From: Arsenicicoccus bolidensis DSM 15745
GTDB taxonomy: Bacteria > Actinomycetota > Actinomycetes > Actinomycetales > Dermatophilaceae
Assembly (NCBI RefSeq): GCF_000426385.1
Contig: NZ_AUFG01000001.1
Location: 231,511 to 295,510, forward strand
DNA: 64,000 bases
Reading direction: 5' to 3'
A program made the translations under genes and the position numbers. The notes under the pieces are model-generated. The model had not been told where the DNA came from, did no database searches, and saw only the letters and a list, made by a program, of their open reading frames with translations. Positions 20,337 to 29,567 of the stretch are shown here, one piece after another. Each line of letters starts with the position of its first letter. Within the stretch, counting starts at the first letter, position 1.

Positions 20337-21262
20337 TCGTCCTCCTCGTCCCAGATCCGGACCTTCTTGGGCTTCGGCGGCCTCGTCTGCCGCGCGCGTC
20401 CGGACCGGTTGACCTGGGACGATCCTGACGTCACGACCGCGTCATCGACCGCGTCGACCTTCCCCGTCCTGTCGCCGGTCCCGCCGGCGGTCCCACCGTC
20501 TGCCCCGGTGCCGCGCGCTGCCTGCTCCTCCAAGTGCTCGCGGCGGGCGGCATACAGCACCATCCCGATCGCCACGAGGCCGAAGAGCCACCACTGGCCG
20601 AAGTAGGAGACGTTGTTCCAGCCCTCGTCGCGGTCCGGGCCGTTGGGCGCGGCGAGCCCGGTCGAGGGGTCGCCCGCCTTGACCGAGCCCTCGGACCCGA
20701 GCACCAGGTAGGCGTGGTTGACCGTCCCGCCGATCTCGCGCTGCGCCACCGTGTAGTTGATGGACGCGAGCTGCCCCTTGGCCGGGGACTTGTCGAGGTC
20801 CTGCTCGCCCCACCGCAACCACCCGGTCACGGCGACCTGACCCTTGGGCGCCGGCGGGATCGTCGGCAGGTCCGCCGCCGCGCCGCTGCCGGCCGAGAGC
20901 CAGCCGCGGTCCACGAGCAGCGTCGACCCGTCCGGCAGCCGCAACGGCCAGACGACCTCGTAGCCGCGGTCCCCGGCGCGGGGACGGTTCCGCACGAGGA
21001 GGGGGGCCGCGCCGTCATACGTGCCGGTCATCGTCACCGACCGCCACAGGGTGTCCTCGGTGACGCCGCTGGTGGGCGTCGGGAGGATGGTCCGCAGCGG
21101 CACCGGGTCCGCCGCGTAGTTGCGGTCGATCGCCGCGACCGTCGCCTGCTTGTGCTCGTAGCGCCCGAGCTGCCACTGCCCGAGCCAGATGCAGGCGAGC
21201 ATGAAGACGAAGGCTCCGGCCAGGGCCTTGAGCCACCGGGGCTTGCGGAGGGTCTGGATCAC
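20333..21262 (-). CDS. SURF1 family protein (cytochrome oxidase assembly)
   Basis: 309 residues with SURF1 topology: a membrane segment near the N terminus ending in LGQWQLGRYEHK, a large outer domain with LLVRNRP and GSTLLVDRGWL, and a second membrane segment (WWLFGLVAIGMVLY) before a charged cytoplasmic tail. It assists haem a insertion into the aa3-type oxidase. Start chosen at GTG 21262 (preceded by GGGAAG) because the family begins a few residues before the first membrane segment; a GTG at 21295 is an alternative. Confidence 0.88.
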   Translation of the reverse strand: MIQTLRKPRWLKALAGAFVFMLACIWLGQWQLGRYEHKQATVAAIDRNYAADPVPLRTILPTPTSGVTEDTLWRSVTMTGTYDGAAPLLVRNRPRAGDRGYEVVWPLRLPDGSTLLVDRGWLSAGSGAAADLPTIPPAPKGQVAVTGWLRWGEQDLDKSPAKGQLASINYTVAQREIGGTVNHAYLVLGSEGSVKAGDPSTGLAAPNGPDRDEGWNNVSYFGQWWLFGLVAIGMVLYAARREHLEEQAARGTGADGGTAGGTGDRTGKVDAVDDAVVTSGSSQVNRSGRARQTRPPKPKKVRIWDEEDE

Positions 21263-21318
21263 TGAATACTTCCCGTGGTAATTCGGTGGCGGCACGTCGG
21301 ACGCCTACTGTGGAGCCT

Positions 21319-22356
21319 ATGACGACTCTGCCGGATCCCCGCGTGCGCCCGGCGCTCGCCGACGGATTCGGCCGCGTCGCACAGGATCTGCGGGTCTCGG
21401 TCACCGACCGGTGCAACCTGCGCTGCACCTACTGCATGCCCGCCGAGGGCCTGCCGTGGATGCCCAAGCCCGAGATGCTGACGGACGACGAGCTGGTCCG
21501 ACTGGTGCGCGTCTTCGTCGAGCTGGGGGTCACCAAGGTCCGGCTGACCGGGGGAGAGCCGCTGCTGCGCCGGTCGATCGTGGACGTGGTGCGCCGCATC
21601 GCAGCCCTCGAGCCGCGCCCCCAGATCGCCATGACCACCAACGGGGTCGGCCTCGCCCGCGTCGCCGCGGACCTCGCGGAGGCCGGCCTGGACCGCGTCA
21701 ACGTCAGCCTCGACACGATCGACGAGCAGGTCTTTCGCGACCTCACCCGCCGCGACCGGCTGGCCGACGTCGAGGGCGGTATGACGGCCGCTGCCGCGGC
21801 GGGGCTGACCCCCGTCAAGGTCAACGCCGTCGCCATGCGGGGCATCAACGACGAGGGCGTCGCCGACGTGCTGGGCTGGTGCCTGGACCGGGGCTACGGG
21901 CTGCGGTTCATCGAGCAGATGCCCCTGGACGCCCAGCACGGCTGGGAGCGAGCGCAGATGGTGACCGCGGAGGAGCTGATCGCGCGGTTGTCGGAGCGGT
22001 TCGAGCTGCGGGCCCGCCCGGAGACGGCGCGGGGGAGCGCCCCGGCCGAGCTCTACGACGTGGTCGGCTACGAGGACCTCGAGGGGCAGCAGGCCACCGT
22101 CGGGATCATCGCCAGCGTCACGCGGCCGTTCTGCGGCGACTGCGACCGCACCCGGCTCACCGCCGACGGTCAGGTCCGCAACTGCCTGTTCTCCCGCACC
22201 GAGACCGACCTGCGCGGCCCGATGCGCGACGGCGCCTCCGACGACGACCTCGCGGCGCTGATCACGGGGGAGATGCGGGTCAAGCGGCGCGGCCACGGCA
22301 TCGGCGACCCCGACTTCGAGCAGCCCGACCGGCCCATGTCCGCCATCGGCGGCTGA
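21319..22356 (+). CDS. moaA: GTP 3',8-cyclase (molybdenum cofactor step 1)
   Basis: Radical SAM enzyme converting GTP to 3',8-cyclo-7,8-dihydro-GTP. 345 residues. N-terminal cluster motif CNLRCTYC (C32, C36, C39), second cluster CGDCDRTR plus C289, and the essential C-terminal Gly-Gly. ATG at 21319 lies 7 nt after TACTGT, a possible -10, and also has TGGAG nearby. No other moa gene is adjacent. Confidence 0.96.
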   Translation: MTTLPDPRVRPALADGFGRVAQDLRVSVTDRCNLRCTYCMPAEGLPWMPKPEMLTDDELVRLVRVFVELGVTKVRLTGGEPLLRRSIVDVVRRIAALEPRPQIAMTTNGVGLARVAADLAEAGLDRVNVSLDTIDEQVFRDLTRRDRLADVEGGMTAAAAAGLTPVKVNAVAMRGINDEGVADVLGWCLDRGYGLRFIEQMPLDAQHGWERAQMVTAEELIARLSERFELRARPETARGSAPAELYDVVGYEDLEGQQATVGIIASVTRPFCGDCDRTRLTADGQVRNCLFSRTETDLRGPMRDGASDDDLAALITGEMRVKRRGHGIGDPDFEQPDRPMSAIGG

Positions 22357-22359
22357 ACC

Positions 22360-22405
22360 CCCACCCCGCCGACCGGTCAGTTCCCACCCCGCCGACTGGT
22401 CAGTT
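22360..22405. repeat. two tandem copies of a 23-bp repeat
   Basis: Two consecutive 23-bp units (22360-22382 and 22383-22405) differ at one base and contain CCGACYGGTCAGTT. The second covers the stop codon of the convergent small gene. Probably a slippage duplication at the gene boundary. Confidence 0.7.
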
Positions 22406-22600
22406 CCCGAGCGGCTCGTGCGGCTCGACCTCGCGCAGGAAGCCCCGCATCGACAGGAACTCCGACAGCGACACCTTGTGCTCGTCGCAGGCCAGCCACA
22501 CCTTGCGGCGGTCCGGGGCGTGCAGCGACGGGTTGTTCCAGCGCAGCTGCCAGGTCCCGTCGGCCCTGCATCCCTTGGCCGAGCAGCGGTCACCCGTCAT
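22400..22600 (-). CDS. small Cys-rich conserved protein
   Basis: 66 residues with CSAKGC at the N terminus and ACDEHKVSLSEFL in the middle, giving three cysteines plus histidine for a likely zinc site. Homologues in actinobacteria are often labelled acetone carboxylase without evidence, so I give no function. It starts by ATGA overlap with the DUF3099 gene and is co-translated with it. Confidence 0.7.
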   Translation of the reverse strand: MTGDRCSAKGCRADGTWQLRWNNPSLHAPDRRKVWLACDEHKVSLSEFLSMRGFLREVEPHEPLGN

Positions 22601-23028
22601 ACGGCACCGTCCTGCGACCGGTCGCGGCGCTCGTCCGACTGGCCCTCTGCCGGGCGTGCCGATCCGCCCTCTGCCGAGCCCTTGTCAGAGCCCTTGTCAG
22701 CGCCCTCGACCGAGCCCTCGATCGCGCCCTCCGACCAGGTGCCCGGCGGCAGCATCCGCTGCTGGTGGTCCACGGCCTCCAGCTGGCCCTCGCCGCTGCG
22801 GTCGACGGCGTTGGCCAGGACGACCGCGATGTAGGGCAGGAACACCGCCCCGATCACGAACACCCACCGCATCGGGTGGTCGACCACCACGAACAGCACG
22901 AAGCAGACGGTGCGGATCGACATCGAGATCAGGTAGCGGCGGGTGCGCTCGGCCCGGTCCTGCGCGAGGGACTTCTGCACCGACGTGACGGTGTGCACCG
23001 TCGGGTGAGAGGGGGATGAGCTGGCCAC
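22597..23028 (-). CDS. DUF3099 membrane protein
   Basis: 143 residues with two adjacent membrane helices (about 36-52 and 54-74; MRWVFVIGAVFLPYIAVVLAN) after a short basic N terminus, matching DUF3099. The C-terminal third is low complexity, with Glu/Gly/Ser repeats (EGSVEGADKGSDKGSAEG). GTG start, leaderless (see -10 at 23035). Function unknown. Confidence 0.8.
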   Translation of the reverse strand: MASSSPSHPTVHTVTSVQKSLAQDRAERTRRYLISMSIRTVCFVLFVVVDHPMRWVFVIGAVFLPYIAVVLANAVDRSGEGQLEAVDHQQRMLPPGTWSEGAIEGSVEGADKGSDKGSAEGGSARPAEGQSDERRDRSQDGAV

Positions 23029-23034
23029 CGACCA

Positions 23035-23040
23035 AGCCTA
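23035..23040 (-). promoter_or_regulatory. -10 element TAGGCT of a leaderless promoter
   Basis: Read on the minus strand, TAGGCT is 6 nt before the GTG of the DUF3099 gene. Confidence 0.55.
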
Positions 23041-23100
23041 CGCTCGTTCGCCGAGCCTCCGGCCGATGTGCAGCGTTCGATGAGCGCTACCGCGGGGTAG

Positions 23101-23874
<774 letters not shown>

Positions 23875-23950
23875 CCACGCCTGCGGCGACCACCACGGCC
23901 GGCCCCGACACCCGGCAACCCCTCATCCGTCATACGAAAGGACCTGTCCC

Positions 23951-24712
23951 ATGGGCATGCTCGACGGCAAGAAGCTCCTCGTCACCGGCGTCCTGATGGA
24001 CTCCTCCATCGCCTTCCACGTGGCGCGCATCGCGCAGGAGGAGGGCGCCGAGGTCATCCTCACGAGCTTCGGCCGCACGATGAAGATCACCCAGACGATC
24101 GCCAAGCGTCTCCCGCAGACCCCGCCGGTGATCGAGCTCGACGTGTCCGACCAGGAGCACCTCGACACCTTGGCCGAGCGCCTCGGCGAGCACACCGACC
24201 GGCTCGACGGCGTGCTGCACTCCATCGGCTTCGCGCCGCAGGGGGCCTTCAGCTTTCTCGACGCCACGTGGGAGGACGTGTCCACGGCGCTGCAGATCTC
24301 GGCCTACTCGCTGAAGTCGCTCGCCGTCGCCTGCGAGCCGCTGATGGCCGAGGGCGGCTCGGTCGTGGGCCTCACCTTCGACGCGAAGTTCGCCTGGCCC
24401 GTCTACGACTGGATGGGCGTCGCCAAGGCCGCGTTCGAGTCCACCAACCGCTACCTCGCCCGCGACCTGGGCCCCAAGGGCATCCGCTGCAACCTGGTGG
24501 CGGCCGGCCCGATCCGCACCACCGCGGCCAAGTCGATCCCGGGCTTCGAGCAGTTCGAGCGAGTGTGGGACGACCGTGCGCCCCTCGGCTGGGACGTCAA
24601 GGACGCCGAGCCCGCGGCCAAGGCCTGCGCGGTCCTGCTGTCCGACTGGTTCCCGGCCACGACGGGCGAGATCGTGCACGTCGACGGCGGCGTCCACGCG
24701 ATGGGGCAGTGA
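23951..24712 (+). CDS. fabI: enoyl-[ACP] reductase, InhA type
   Basis: 253 residues. NADH loop GVLMDSSIAFHVA, SIGFAP motif, and Y152-x6-K159 (YDWMGVAK), the spacing of Mycobacterium InhA (Y158/K165). AAGPIRTTAAKSI and LLSDWFPATTGEIVHVDGG are InhA-like. It completes each elongation cycle of fatty acid synthesis II with the upstream FabG. A strong terminator follows. Confidence 0.94.
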   Translation: MGMLDGKKLLVTGVLMDSSIAFHVARIAQEEGAEVILTSFGRTMKITQTIAKRLPQTPPVIELDVSDQEHLDTLAERLGEHTDRLDGVLHSIGFAPQGAFSFLDATWEDVSTALQISAYSLKSLAVACEPLMAEGGSVVGLTFDAKFAWPVYDWMGVAKAAFESTNRYLARDLGPKGIRCNLVAAGPIRTTAAKSIPGFEQFERVWDDRAPLGWDVKDAEPAAKACAVLLSDWFPATTGEIVHVDGGVHAMGQ

Positions 24713-24766
24713 CCACCTGACCGCCTGACCGCTGGCGCGTCGGCGAGGTGACGTGATGAGGGCTGG

Positions 24767-24793
24767 TGCCCGGGGACTGCTGGTCCCCGGGCA
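24767..24793. terminator. bidirectional intrinsic terminator
   Basis: Perfect 11-bp stem (TGCCCGGGGAC with its complement) around a 5-nt loop, between convergent fabI and the ABC-F gene. It directly abuts the ABC-F stop codon. Confidence 0.85.
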
Positions 24794-26572
24794 TCAGTCG
24801 TATGCCGGACCGCCCGCCTCGTCTTCGAGCCGCAGACGCTCGCCGGACCATCCCGCGCTCAGCCACCGGTCGTGGCTGGCGATCACGACGGCGCCCGGGT
24901 AGTCGAGAAGCGCCCGCTCGAGCTCGGTCACCAGCAGCAGCGACAGGTGGTTGGTGGGCTCGTCGAGCAGGAGCACGTCCGGCGGGTCCGCGAGCACGGT
25001 GGCGAGGTCCAGGCGTCGGCGCTGACCGACGCTGAGCGCCCCCACGGGACGGTCGGCGTCGCGCCCCGCCACCAGACCGTGGGTCGACAGGGGCACGCGC
25101 TCCGCCAGCGCCTCGCCCACCGCGGCGGCGTAGGCCGCCCGGACGCTCAGGCCCGGGTCCACGACGGGTGGCTCCTGGGCGAGCAGTCCGATGCGCAGCC
25201 GTGAGTCGCGCGTGAGGGCGCCGGCGTCCGGGGCGAGGACGTCGGCGAGGACCGCCAGCAGCGTGGACTTGCCCGAGCCGTTGGGACCCGTCACGAGGAG
25301 GCGGGAGCGCGCGCCCAGCGACAGGCTGGTCGGCGCGAGGCGGCCCGTCACGGCGACCCCGGTGGCCGTGAGGACCGGCCCGCTGCCCTGAGGCCCGCTG
25401 CGCTGCGGCCCACCGACCCGCCCCCCGGACGAGGCCGGATCCCGAAATCCCCTGAAGCGCAGCCGCGCCGGGGGCCGGCGCACCTGCTCGGCCTCCAGCC
25501 GCTCCAGGGCGGTCGAGGCGTCGTTGACGCGGCGCGAGACGACCTTGGCGTTGCGGTCGGAGTAGAACTTCTTGGACCCGCGGGCCTCGGTGCGGGGGCC
25601 GCGGGACGGGTTGCCGACCGTGTGGTCCTCGCGGACGCGCGCCCGCAGCCGGTTCAGCTCGTCCTGCTCGTCGCGGTAGCGGCGCGCCCAGCGCTCCAGC
25701 TCCTCGCGCCGCGACGCCAGGTAGTCGGTGTAGCTGCCACCGAACCGCGTCACCCCGAATCCCGAGCCGGGGGAACCCTGGTCGTGGGCCACCGCGGCGT
25801 GAGCCACCGGGGCCGGGTCGAGGTCCAGCAGCGTGGTCGCGGCCTCGTCGATGAACGCCCGGTCGTGGCTCGCCACCAGGACGGGCCCCGACCACGTCCG
25901 CAGCAGCTCCACCAGCAGCTCGGTCGCCGCCGCGTCCAGGTGGTTGGTCGGCTCGTCGAGCAGCAGCGTGTCGGGGGAGCGCAGCAGCAGCCAGGCCAGG
26001 CTCAGGCGCGACACCTGCCCGCCCGACAGCTCGCTCGCGCGACGGTCCCGCGGCAGGTGCCCGATCCCCAGGCCGGCCACGACCCGGTCGACGCGGTGGT
26101 CGAGGTCCCAGGCGTGGTGGCGGTGCGCGTCCTCGATCGCGGCGTCGAGTCGCGCGGCGGCGCCCTGGTCGCCGTCCGCCAGGGCCAGGCCCTCGCGCTC
26201 CACCCGGGCGGCCATCGCGCGCACCGGTGCCGTGGCGTCCCGCAGCACCTGGTCGACGGTGAGGTCCAGCGGATAGGGCGGCTCCTGGTGGTAGAGGCCG
26301 ACGGTGCCCGGTGCCTGGACGGACCCGGCGTCCGGCTGGTCGAGCCCCGCGAGGATCCGCAGCAGGGTGGACTTGCCCGAGCCGTTCTCGCCGATGACGC
26401 AGGCGATCTCGCCCGAGCTCACGACGAACGAGACGTCCGTCAGGACGCGGCGGTCGGGATAGGAGCGGGAGACGCCGTCGACGCGCAGGTGGTCGGCGCC
26501 GGACGCGGCAGCGCTCTGGAGAGGGTGCAGGGGTTGTGACAAGGAGTGCTCCTGGACGGTCTGGTGCGCCAC
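24794..26572 (-). CDS. ABC-F protein, antibiotic-resistance (ARE) type
   Basis: 592 residues with two ATPase domains: Walker A GENGSGKST and GPNGSGKST, signatures LSGGQVSR and LSVGQRRR, Walker B LLLDEPTNHLD twice. The linker between them (about 275-360) is long and Arg-rich, including a TEARGSKKFYSDRNAK segment, as in ribosome-protection proteins of the TlrC/OleB group that displace macrolides and similar drugs. The GTG start lies inside a leader hairpin (see 26569-26631); a TTG about 30 nt further in, after GGAGCACTCC, is an alternative start. Confidence 0.85.
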   Translation of the reverse strand: MAHQTVQEHSLSQPLHPLQSAAASGADHLRVDGVSRSYPDRRVLTDVSFVVSSGEIACVIGENGSGKSTLLRILAGLDQPDAGSVQAPGTVGLYHQEPPYPLDLTVDQVLRDATAPVRAMAARVEREGLALADGDQGAAARLDAAIEDAHRHHAWDLDHRVDRVVAGLGIGHLPRDRRASELSGGQVSRLSLAWLLLRSPDTLLLDEPTNHLDAAATELLVELLRTWSGPVLVASHDRAFIDEAATTLLDLDPAPVAHAAVAHDQGSPGSGFGVTRFGGSYTDYLASRREELERWARRYRDEQDELNRLRARVREDHTVGNPSRGPRTEARGSKKFYSDRNAKVVSRRVNDASTALERLEAEQVRRPPARLRFRGFRDPASSGGRVGGPQRSGPQGSGPVLTATGVAVTGRLAPTSLSLGARSRLLVTGPNGSGKSTLLAVLADVLAPDAGALTRDSRLRIGLLAQEPPVVDPGLSVRAAYAAAVGEALAERVPLSTHGLVAGRDADRPVGALSVGQRRRLDLATVLADPPDVLLLDEPTNHLSLLLVTELERALLDYPGAVVIASHDRWLSAGWSGERLRLEDEAGGPAYD

Positions 26573-26631
26573 GCGGGGCCGAGCCTCGGCGCGTGGCAGG
26601 GCGACGTCGTCAGGAGATGTCCACGTCGCCC
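26569..26631 (-). promoter_or_regulatory. two leader hairpins before the ABC-F gene
   Basis: Hairpin A pairs CCACGC (26569-26574) with GCGTGG (26591-26596) over an inner GCCG/CGGC helix; its 3' arm contains the GTG start. Hairpin B is a perfect 9-bp stem GGGCGACGT/ACGTCGCCC (26599-26607 with 26623-26631) and its minus-strand loop holds a five-codon mini-ORF, GTG GAC ATC TCC TGA. Drug-induced attenuation is common for ARE ABC-F genes; applying it here is inference. Confidence 0.4.
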
Positions 26632-26787
26632 AGGCTAGAGGGATCCGCCGTCCGGCTCAACCACGTTCCGCTCGGTGATGGCCTGCGACGATGGCCTGCG
26701 ACGCCGGCGGCGAGGCCGTCGACGCCGCTCCTGAGACGGGTGCGCCCACCCCTGCGGCACCGGCAGGACCGGGCCGTGACCTGCCCT

Positions 26788-26793
26788 TAGGAT
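26788..26793 (+). promoter_or_regulatory. -10 element TAGGAT of a leaderless promoter
   Basis: TAGGAT is 7 nt before the ATG at 26801, with no ribosome site between. Confidence 0.5.
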
Positions 26794-26800
26794 CGGCCCC

Positions 26801-29053
26801 ATGACTGACGCCGCCGTGACGCCCATCACCGTGACCGAGGTGCGGGTCCTCGAGGGACCCAACCTCTACTTCACGCGTCCGGCCATGAAGGTCGTGCTCG
26901 AGGTGCCTGGCATCCTCGAGCTCCGCCGACCCCAGGCCCGGCGCCTCGCGGCGCGGCTGGGGCTGCGGCAGGCCGACCCTGGCGGGGCCCACACCCTGGA
27001 GCGTCAGGCGATGGCGTTGCGCCTCGCGCGACGGCTGGTCCGGCGCCTGGGGGCGGGCGCCGGCATACGAGGCCTGTCGACCAAGACGCGGGCGGGCAAC
27101 CGTCCGCAGGAGATCGTCGTCGCGTTCCCGTGGAGCCGCCGTGGCCGCGGCGTCGCGATGGCCGAGGCCCTCGGCCCGGTCCTGTCGGCCCTGCTGACCG
27201 GCGACGACGACGAGGCCCGGCAGGCCATGGACGAGGCGACCCGCCAGATCGCCACGGCCCCGGCCGGCGCCCGACCGACCACGATCACCCCCAAGATCCC
27301 CGTCGCCTCCATCACCGGCACCAACGGCAAGACCACCACCACCCGCCTCGTCGCCCACATCGCCATGACCGCCGGCCTGCGGACAGGGTGGTCGAGCACG
27401 TCCGGGGTCTACGCCCAGGGCGAGGAGATCGAGGAGGGCGACTACTCCGGGCCGGCCGGCGCGTCGGCCGTGCTGCACCAGCCCGGCGTCGAGATCGGCA
27501 TCCTCGAGACCGCCCGCGGCGGCATGCTGCTCAAGGGCATCGGCGTCACCCACAACGACGTCTCCGTCGTCACCAACGTCACCGCGGACCACCTCGGGAT
27601 GCAGGGCGTGGACACGGTCGACCAGCTCGCCGAGGTCAAGGCCATCGTCACCAAGGTCACCCGCCCCGACGGGTGGGCCGTCCTCAACGGCGACGACCCC
27701 CGCGTGTGGGCCATGCGCGCCGGCACCGAGGCACGCCCGTGGGCGTTCAGCACCGACCCGTCCTCGCCCGCGCTGCGCGAGGCGGTCGACGACGGCGGGC
27801 GGGGCATCACGGTGCTCGACGACGCCATCGCCGTGCTGGAGCGCAACGGCGAGGTCGACCGGCTGCTGCCGCTGACCGACGTGCCGATGACCATGGCCGG
27901 GCTGTCCCGCCACAACACCGCCAACGCCCTCGCCGCCGCCGCGACCGCCCTCGGTCTCGGTCTCCCGCGGGAGGCCGTGGTCGAGGGGCTGCGCACCTTC
28001 GCCCCCGACGGGGAGCACAACCCGGGCCGCCTCAACACCTACACCGTGCGGGTGCCGTCCGGCGGCGCCGCGACCGTCATCCTCGACATGGCGCACAACG
28101 AGGACGGCCTCCAGGCCCTCATCGAGGTCGCGCGCGGGCTCACGCGGCCAGGTGCCCGCTTCCACCTCGGGGTGGGCACCGGCGGCGACCGCACCGACGA
28201 GATCCTCGAGTCCATGGGCGCCATGGCCGGGTCGAGCGCCGACGTCGTGCACGTCGTCCACAAGGAGCGCTACCTGCGCAACCGCACCCGCGAGGACCTC
28301 GAGGCCCACCTGCGGATCGGGCTGTCCCGCGTCGGCGTGGCCGAGGTCGACTCCTATCCCTCCGAGCTCGAGGGACTGCAGGGCATCCTCGGCCAGGCCG
28401 GCAACGGCGACGTCGTCGCGGTCATGGTGCACGCCGACTGGCCGGAGCTCAACGCCTGGCTGCTCGAGCAGGGCGCCCGCCCCGACACCGCCTCCTCGAT
28501 CCGGGCCAAGGTCAAGCGTGCTCGTGGCGAGCACGAGCACGAGGAGACCCTCCGCGCGCTCCGCGCCGACACCGCGGCCACCATCGCCGAGCGGGTGGCG
28601 ACCATCGAGGGTCTGCTGGCCGAGTCGCCGTCCGACGGCCGGCTGCTCTTCGAGCTCGCGGCCTATCGCAACCGGGGCGACGAGGAGTCGGCCGCCATCG
28701 AGCTCTTCCGGCAGGCCCGCGAGGCCGGGCTCGACGAGCCGTGGCGCACCCGCTCCCTGATCAGCGAGGCGTCGGCCGTGCGCCGCCAGGGGCAACCCGC
28801 CGAGGCGCTCGCGATGCTCGAGTCCGTGGACGTCCGGCGCCAGGACAGCGGCGCGTACGTCGCCTTCCGCGCCCTCGCCCAGATCGACGCCGGGCACGCC
28901 CAGGAAGCGGTGGCCTCGCTCATCGACGCGCTGCTGCGGCGTGCGGCGACGCCGGACGACGACTACTACCGCGACGGGCTGCACCGCCGCGTGGAGATCA
29001 TGCGCGAGCAGGACGCCGCTGCCTCGAGGGACGCCTCCGTCAGCGCGTCCTGA
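26801..29053 (+). CDS. CphA-like Mur ligase with C-terminal TPR-like domain, no ATP-grasp
   Basis: 750 residues. Residues 13-40 (RVLEGPNLYF...GILEL) align with the start of the CphA N domain encoded next door (RVYRGPNVWS...GILEE). Residues about 165-570 form a Mur ligase module with P-loop GTNGKTTT (173-180), VTNVTADHLGMQGVDT and VLNGDDPRVWAMR. The ATP-grasp domain that joins these parts in cyanophycin synthetase is absent. From about 578 the chain continues into helical tetratricopeptide-like repeats (ELAAYRNRGDEESAAIELFRQ split over 640-665, then RQGQPAEALAMLE). A ligase adding an amino acid to a peptide polymer is the inference; the substrate is unknown. Its stop codon lies in the first unit of the repeat array. 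Confidence 0.8.
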   Translation: MTDAAVTPITVTEVRVLEGPNLYFTRPAMKVVLEVPGILELRRPQARRLAARLGLRQADPGGAHTLERQAMALRLARRLVRRLGAGAGIRGLSTKTRAGNRPQEIVVAFPWSRRGRGVAMAEALGPVLSALLTGDDDEARQAMDEATRQIATAPAGARPTTITPKIPVASITGTNGKTTTTRLVAHIAMTAGLRTGWSSTSGVYAQGEEIEEGDYSGPAGASAVLHQPGVEIGILETARGGMLLKGIGVTHNDVSVVTNVTADHLGMQGVDTVDQLAEVKAIVTKVTRPDGWAVLNGDDPRVWAMRAGTEARPWAFSTDPSSPALREAVDDGGRGITVLDDAIAVLERNGEVDRLLPLTDVPMTMAGLSRHNTANALAAAATALGLGLPREAVVEGLRTFAPDGEHNPGRLNTYTVRVPSGGAATVILDMAHNEDGLQALIEVARGLTRPGARFHLGVGTGGDRTDEILESMGAMAGSSADVVHVVHKERYLRNRTREDLEAHLRIGLSRVGVAEVDSYPSELEGLQGILGQAGNGDVVAVMVHADWPELNAWLLEQGARPDTASSIRAKVKRARGEHEHEETLRALRADTAATIAERVATIEGLLAESPSDGRLLFELAAYRNRGDEESAAIELFRQAREAGLDEPWRTRSLISEASAVRRQGQPAEALAMLESVDVRRQDSGAYVAFRALAQIDAGHAQEAVASLIDALLRRAATPDDDYYRDGLHRRVEIMREQDAAASRDASVSAS

Positions 29054-29480
29054 GCTCCGAGCTCACCACGTGTCGCCCACGCGCCTCCCCGACGCCTCCA
29101 GACGACCCGAACTGAGCTCCCAGCTCACGACGTGCCGCCCACGCGACTCCCCGACGCCTCCAGACGACCCGAACTGAGCTCCCAGCTCACGACGTGCCGC
29201 CCACGCGACTCCCCGACGCCTCCGGACGACCCGAACTGAGCTCCCAGCTCACGACGTGCCGCCCACGCCCCTCCCGCACGCCTCCAGGCGACCCAAACTG
29301 AGCTCCCAGCTCACCATGTGTCGCCCACGCGCCTTCCTGGCACCTCCGGACGACCCGAACTGAGCTCCGAGCTCACAAAGTGCTGACGTGGACGCCTCCA
29401 GCCGATCCTTCGTGGGCTCCCAGCTCACAAAGTGCTGACGTGGACGCCTCCAGCCACTCCTTCATGGGCTCCCAGCTCAC
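29051..29480. repeat. eight-copy array of a palindromic motif at 62-bp then 52-bp period
   Basis: The motif TGAGCTCCCAGCTCA (arms TGAGCT and AGCTCA), or the variant TGAGCTCCGAGCTCA, begins at 29051, 29113, 29175, 29237, 29299 and 29361 (exactly 62 bp apart), then TGGGCTCCCAGCTCA at 29413 and 29465 (exactly 52 bp apart). The long units share CGCCTCCMGACGACCCGAAC; the last three share CACAAARTG followed in two by CTGACGTGGACG. The first palindrome includes the stop codon of the Mur-ligase gene. The array fills the gap between convergent Mur-ligase and cphA genes. Confidence 0.92.
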
Positions 29481-29507
29481 AAAATGCGGCCCGCCGTTGC
29501 CACCGCA

Positions 29508-29553
29508 CGCAGCGAGCGCGCCGCCCCACGATCGGGGTGGCGCGCTCGCTGCG
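29508..29553. terminator. large terminator hairpin between convergent genes
   Basis: Perfect 15-bp stem (CGCAGCGAGCGCGCC and its complement) with an inner CCCC/GGGG helix in the loop, 14 bp past the cphA stop and after the palindrome array. Confidence 0.8.
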
Positions 29554-29567
29554 AATGACGTGGGTGC

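Noticed and set aside
29051..29480. CRISPR array
   Set aside because: The regular spacing suggested it, but the sequences between palindromes are themselves repeats, no cas gene is nearby, and the period changes from 62 to 52 bp.
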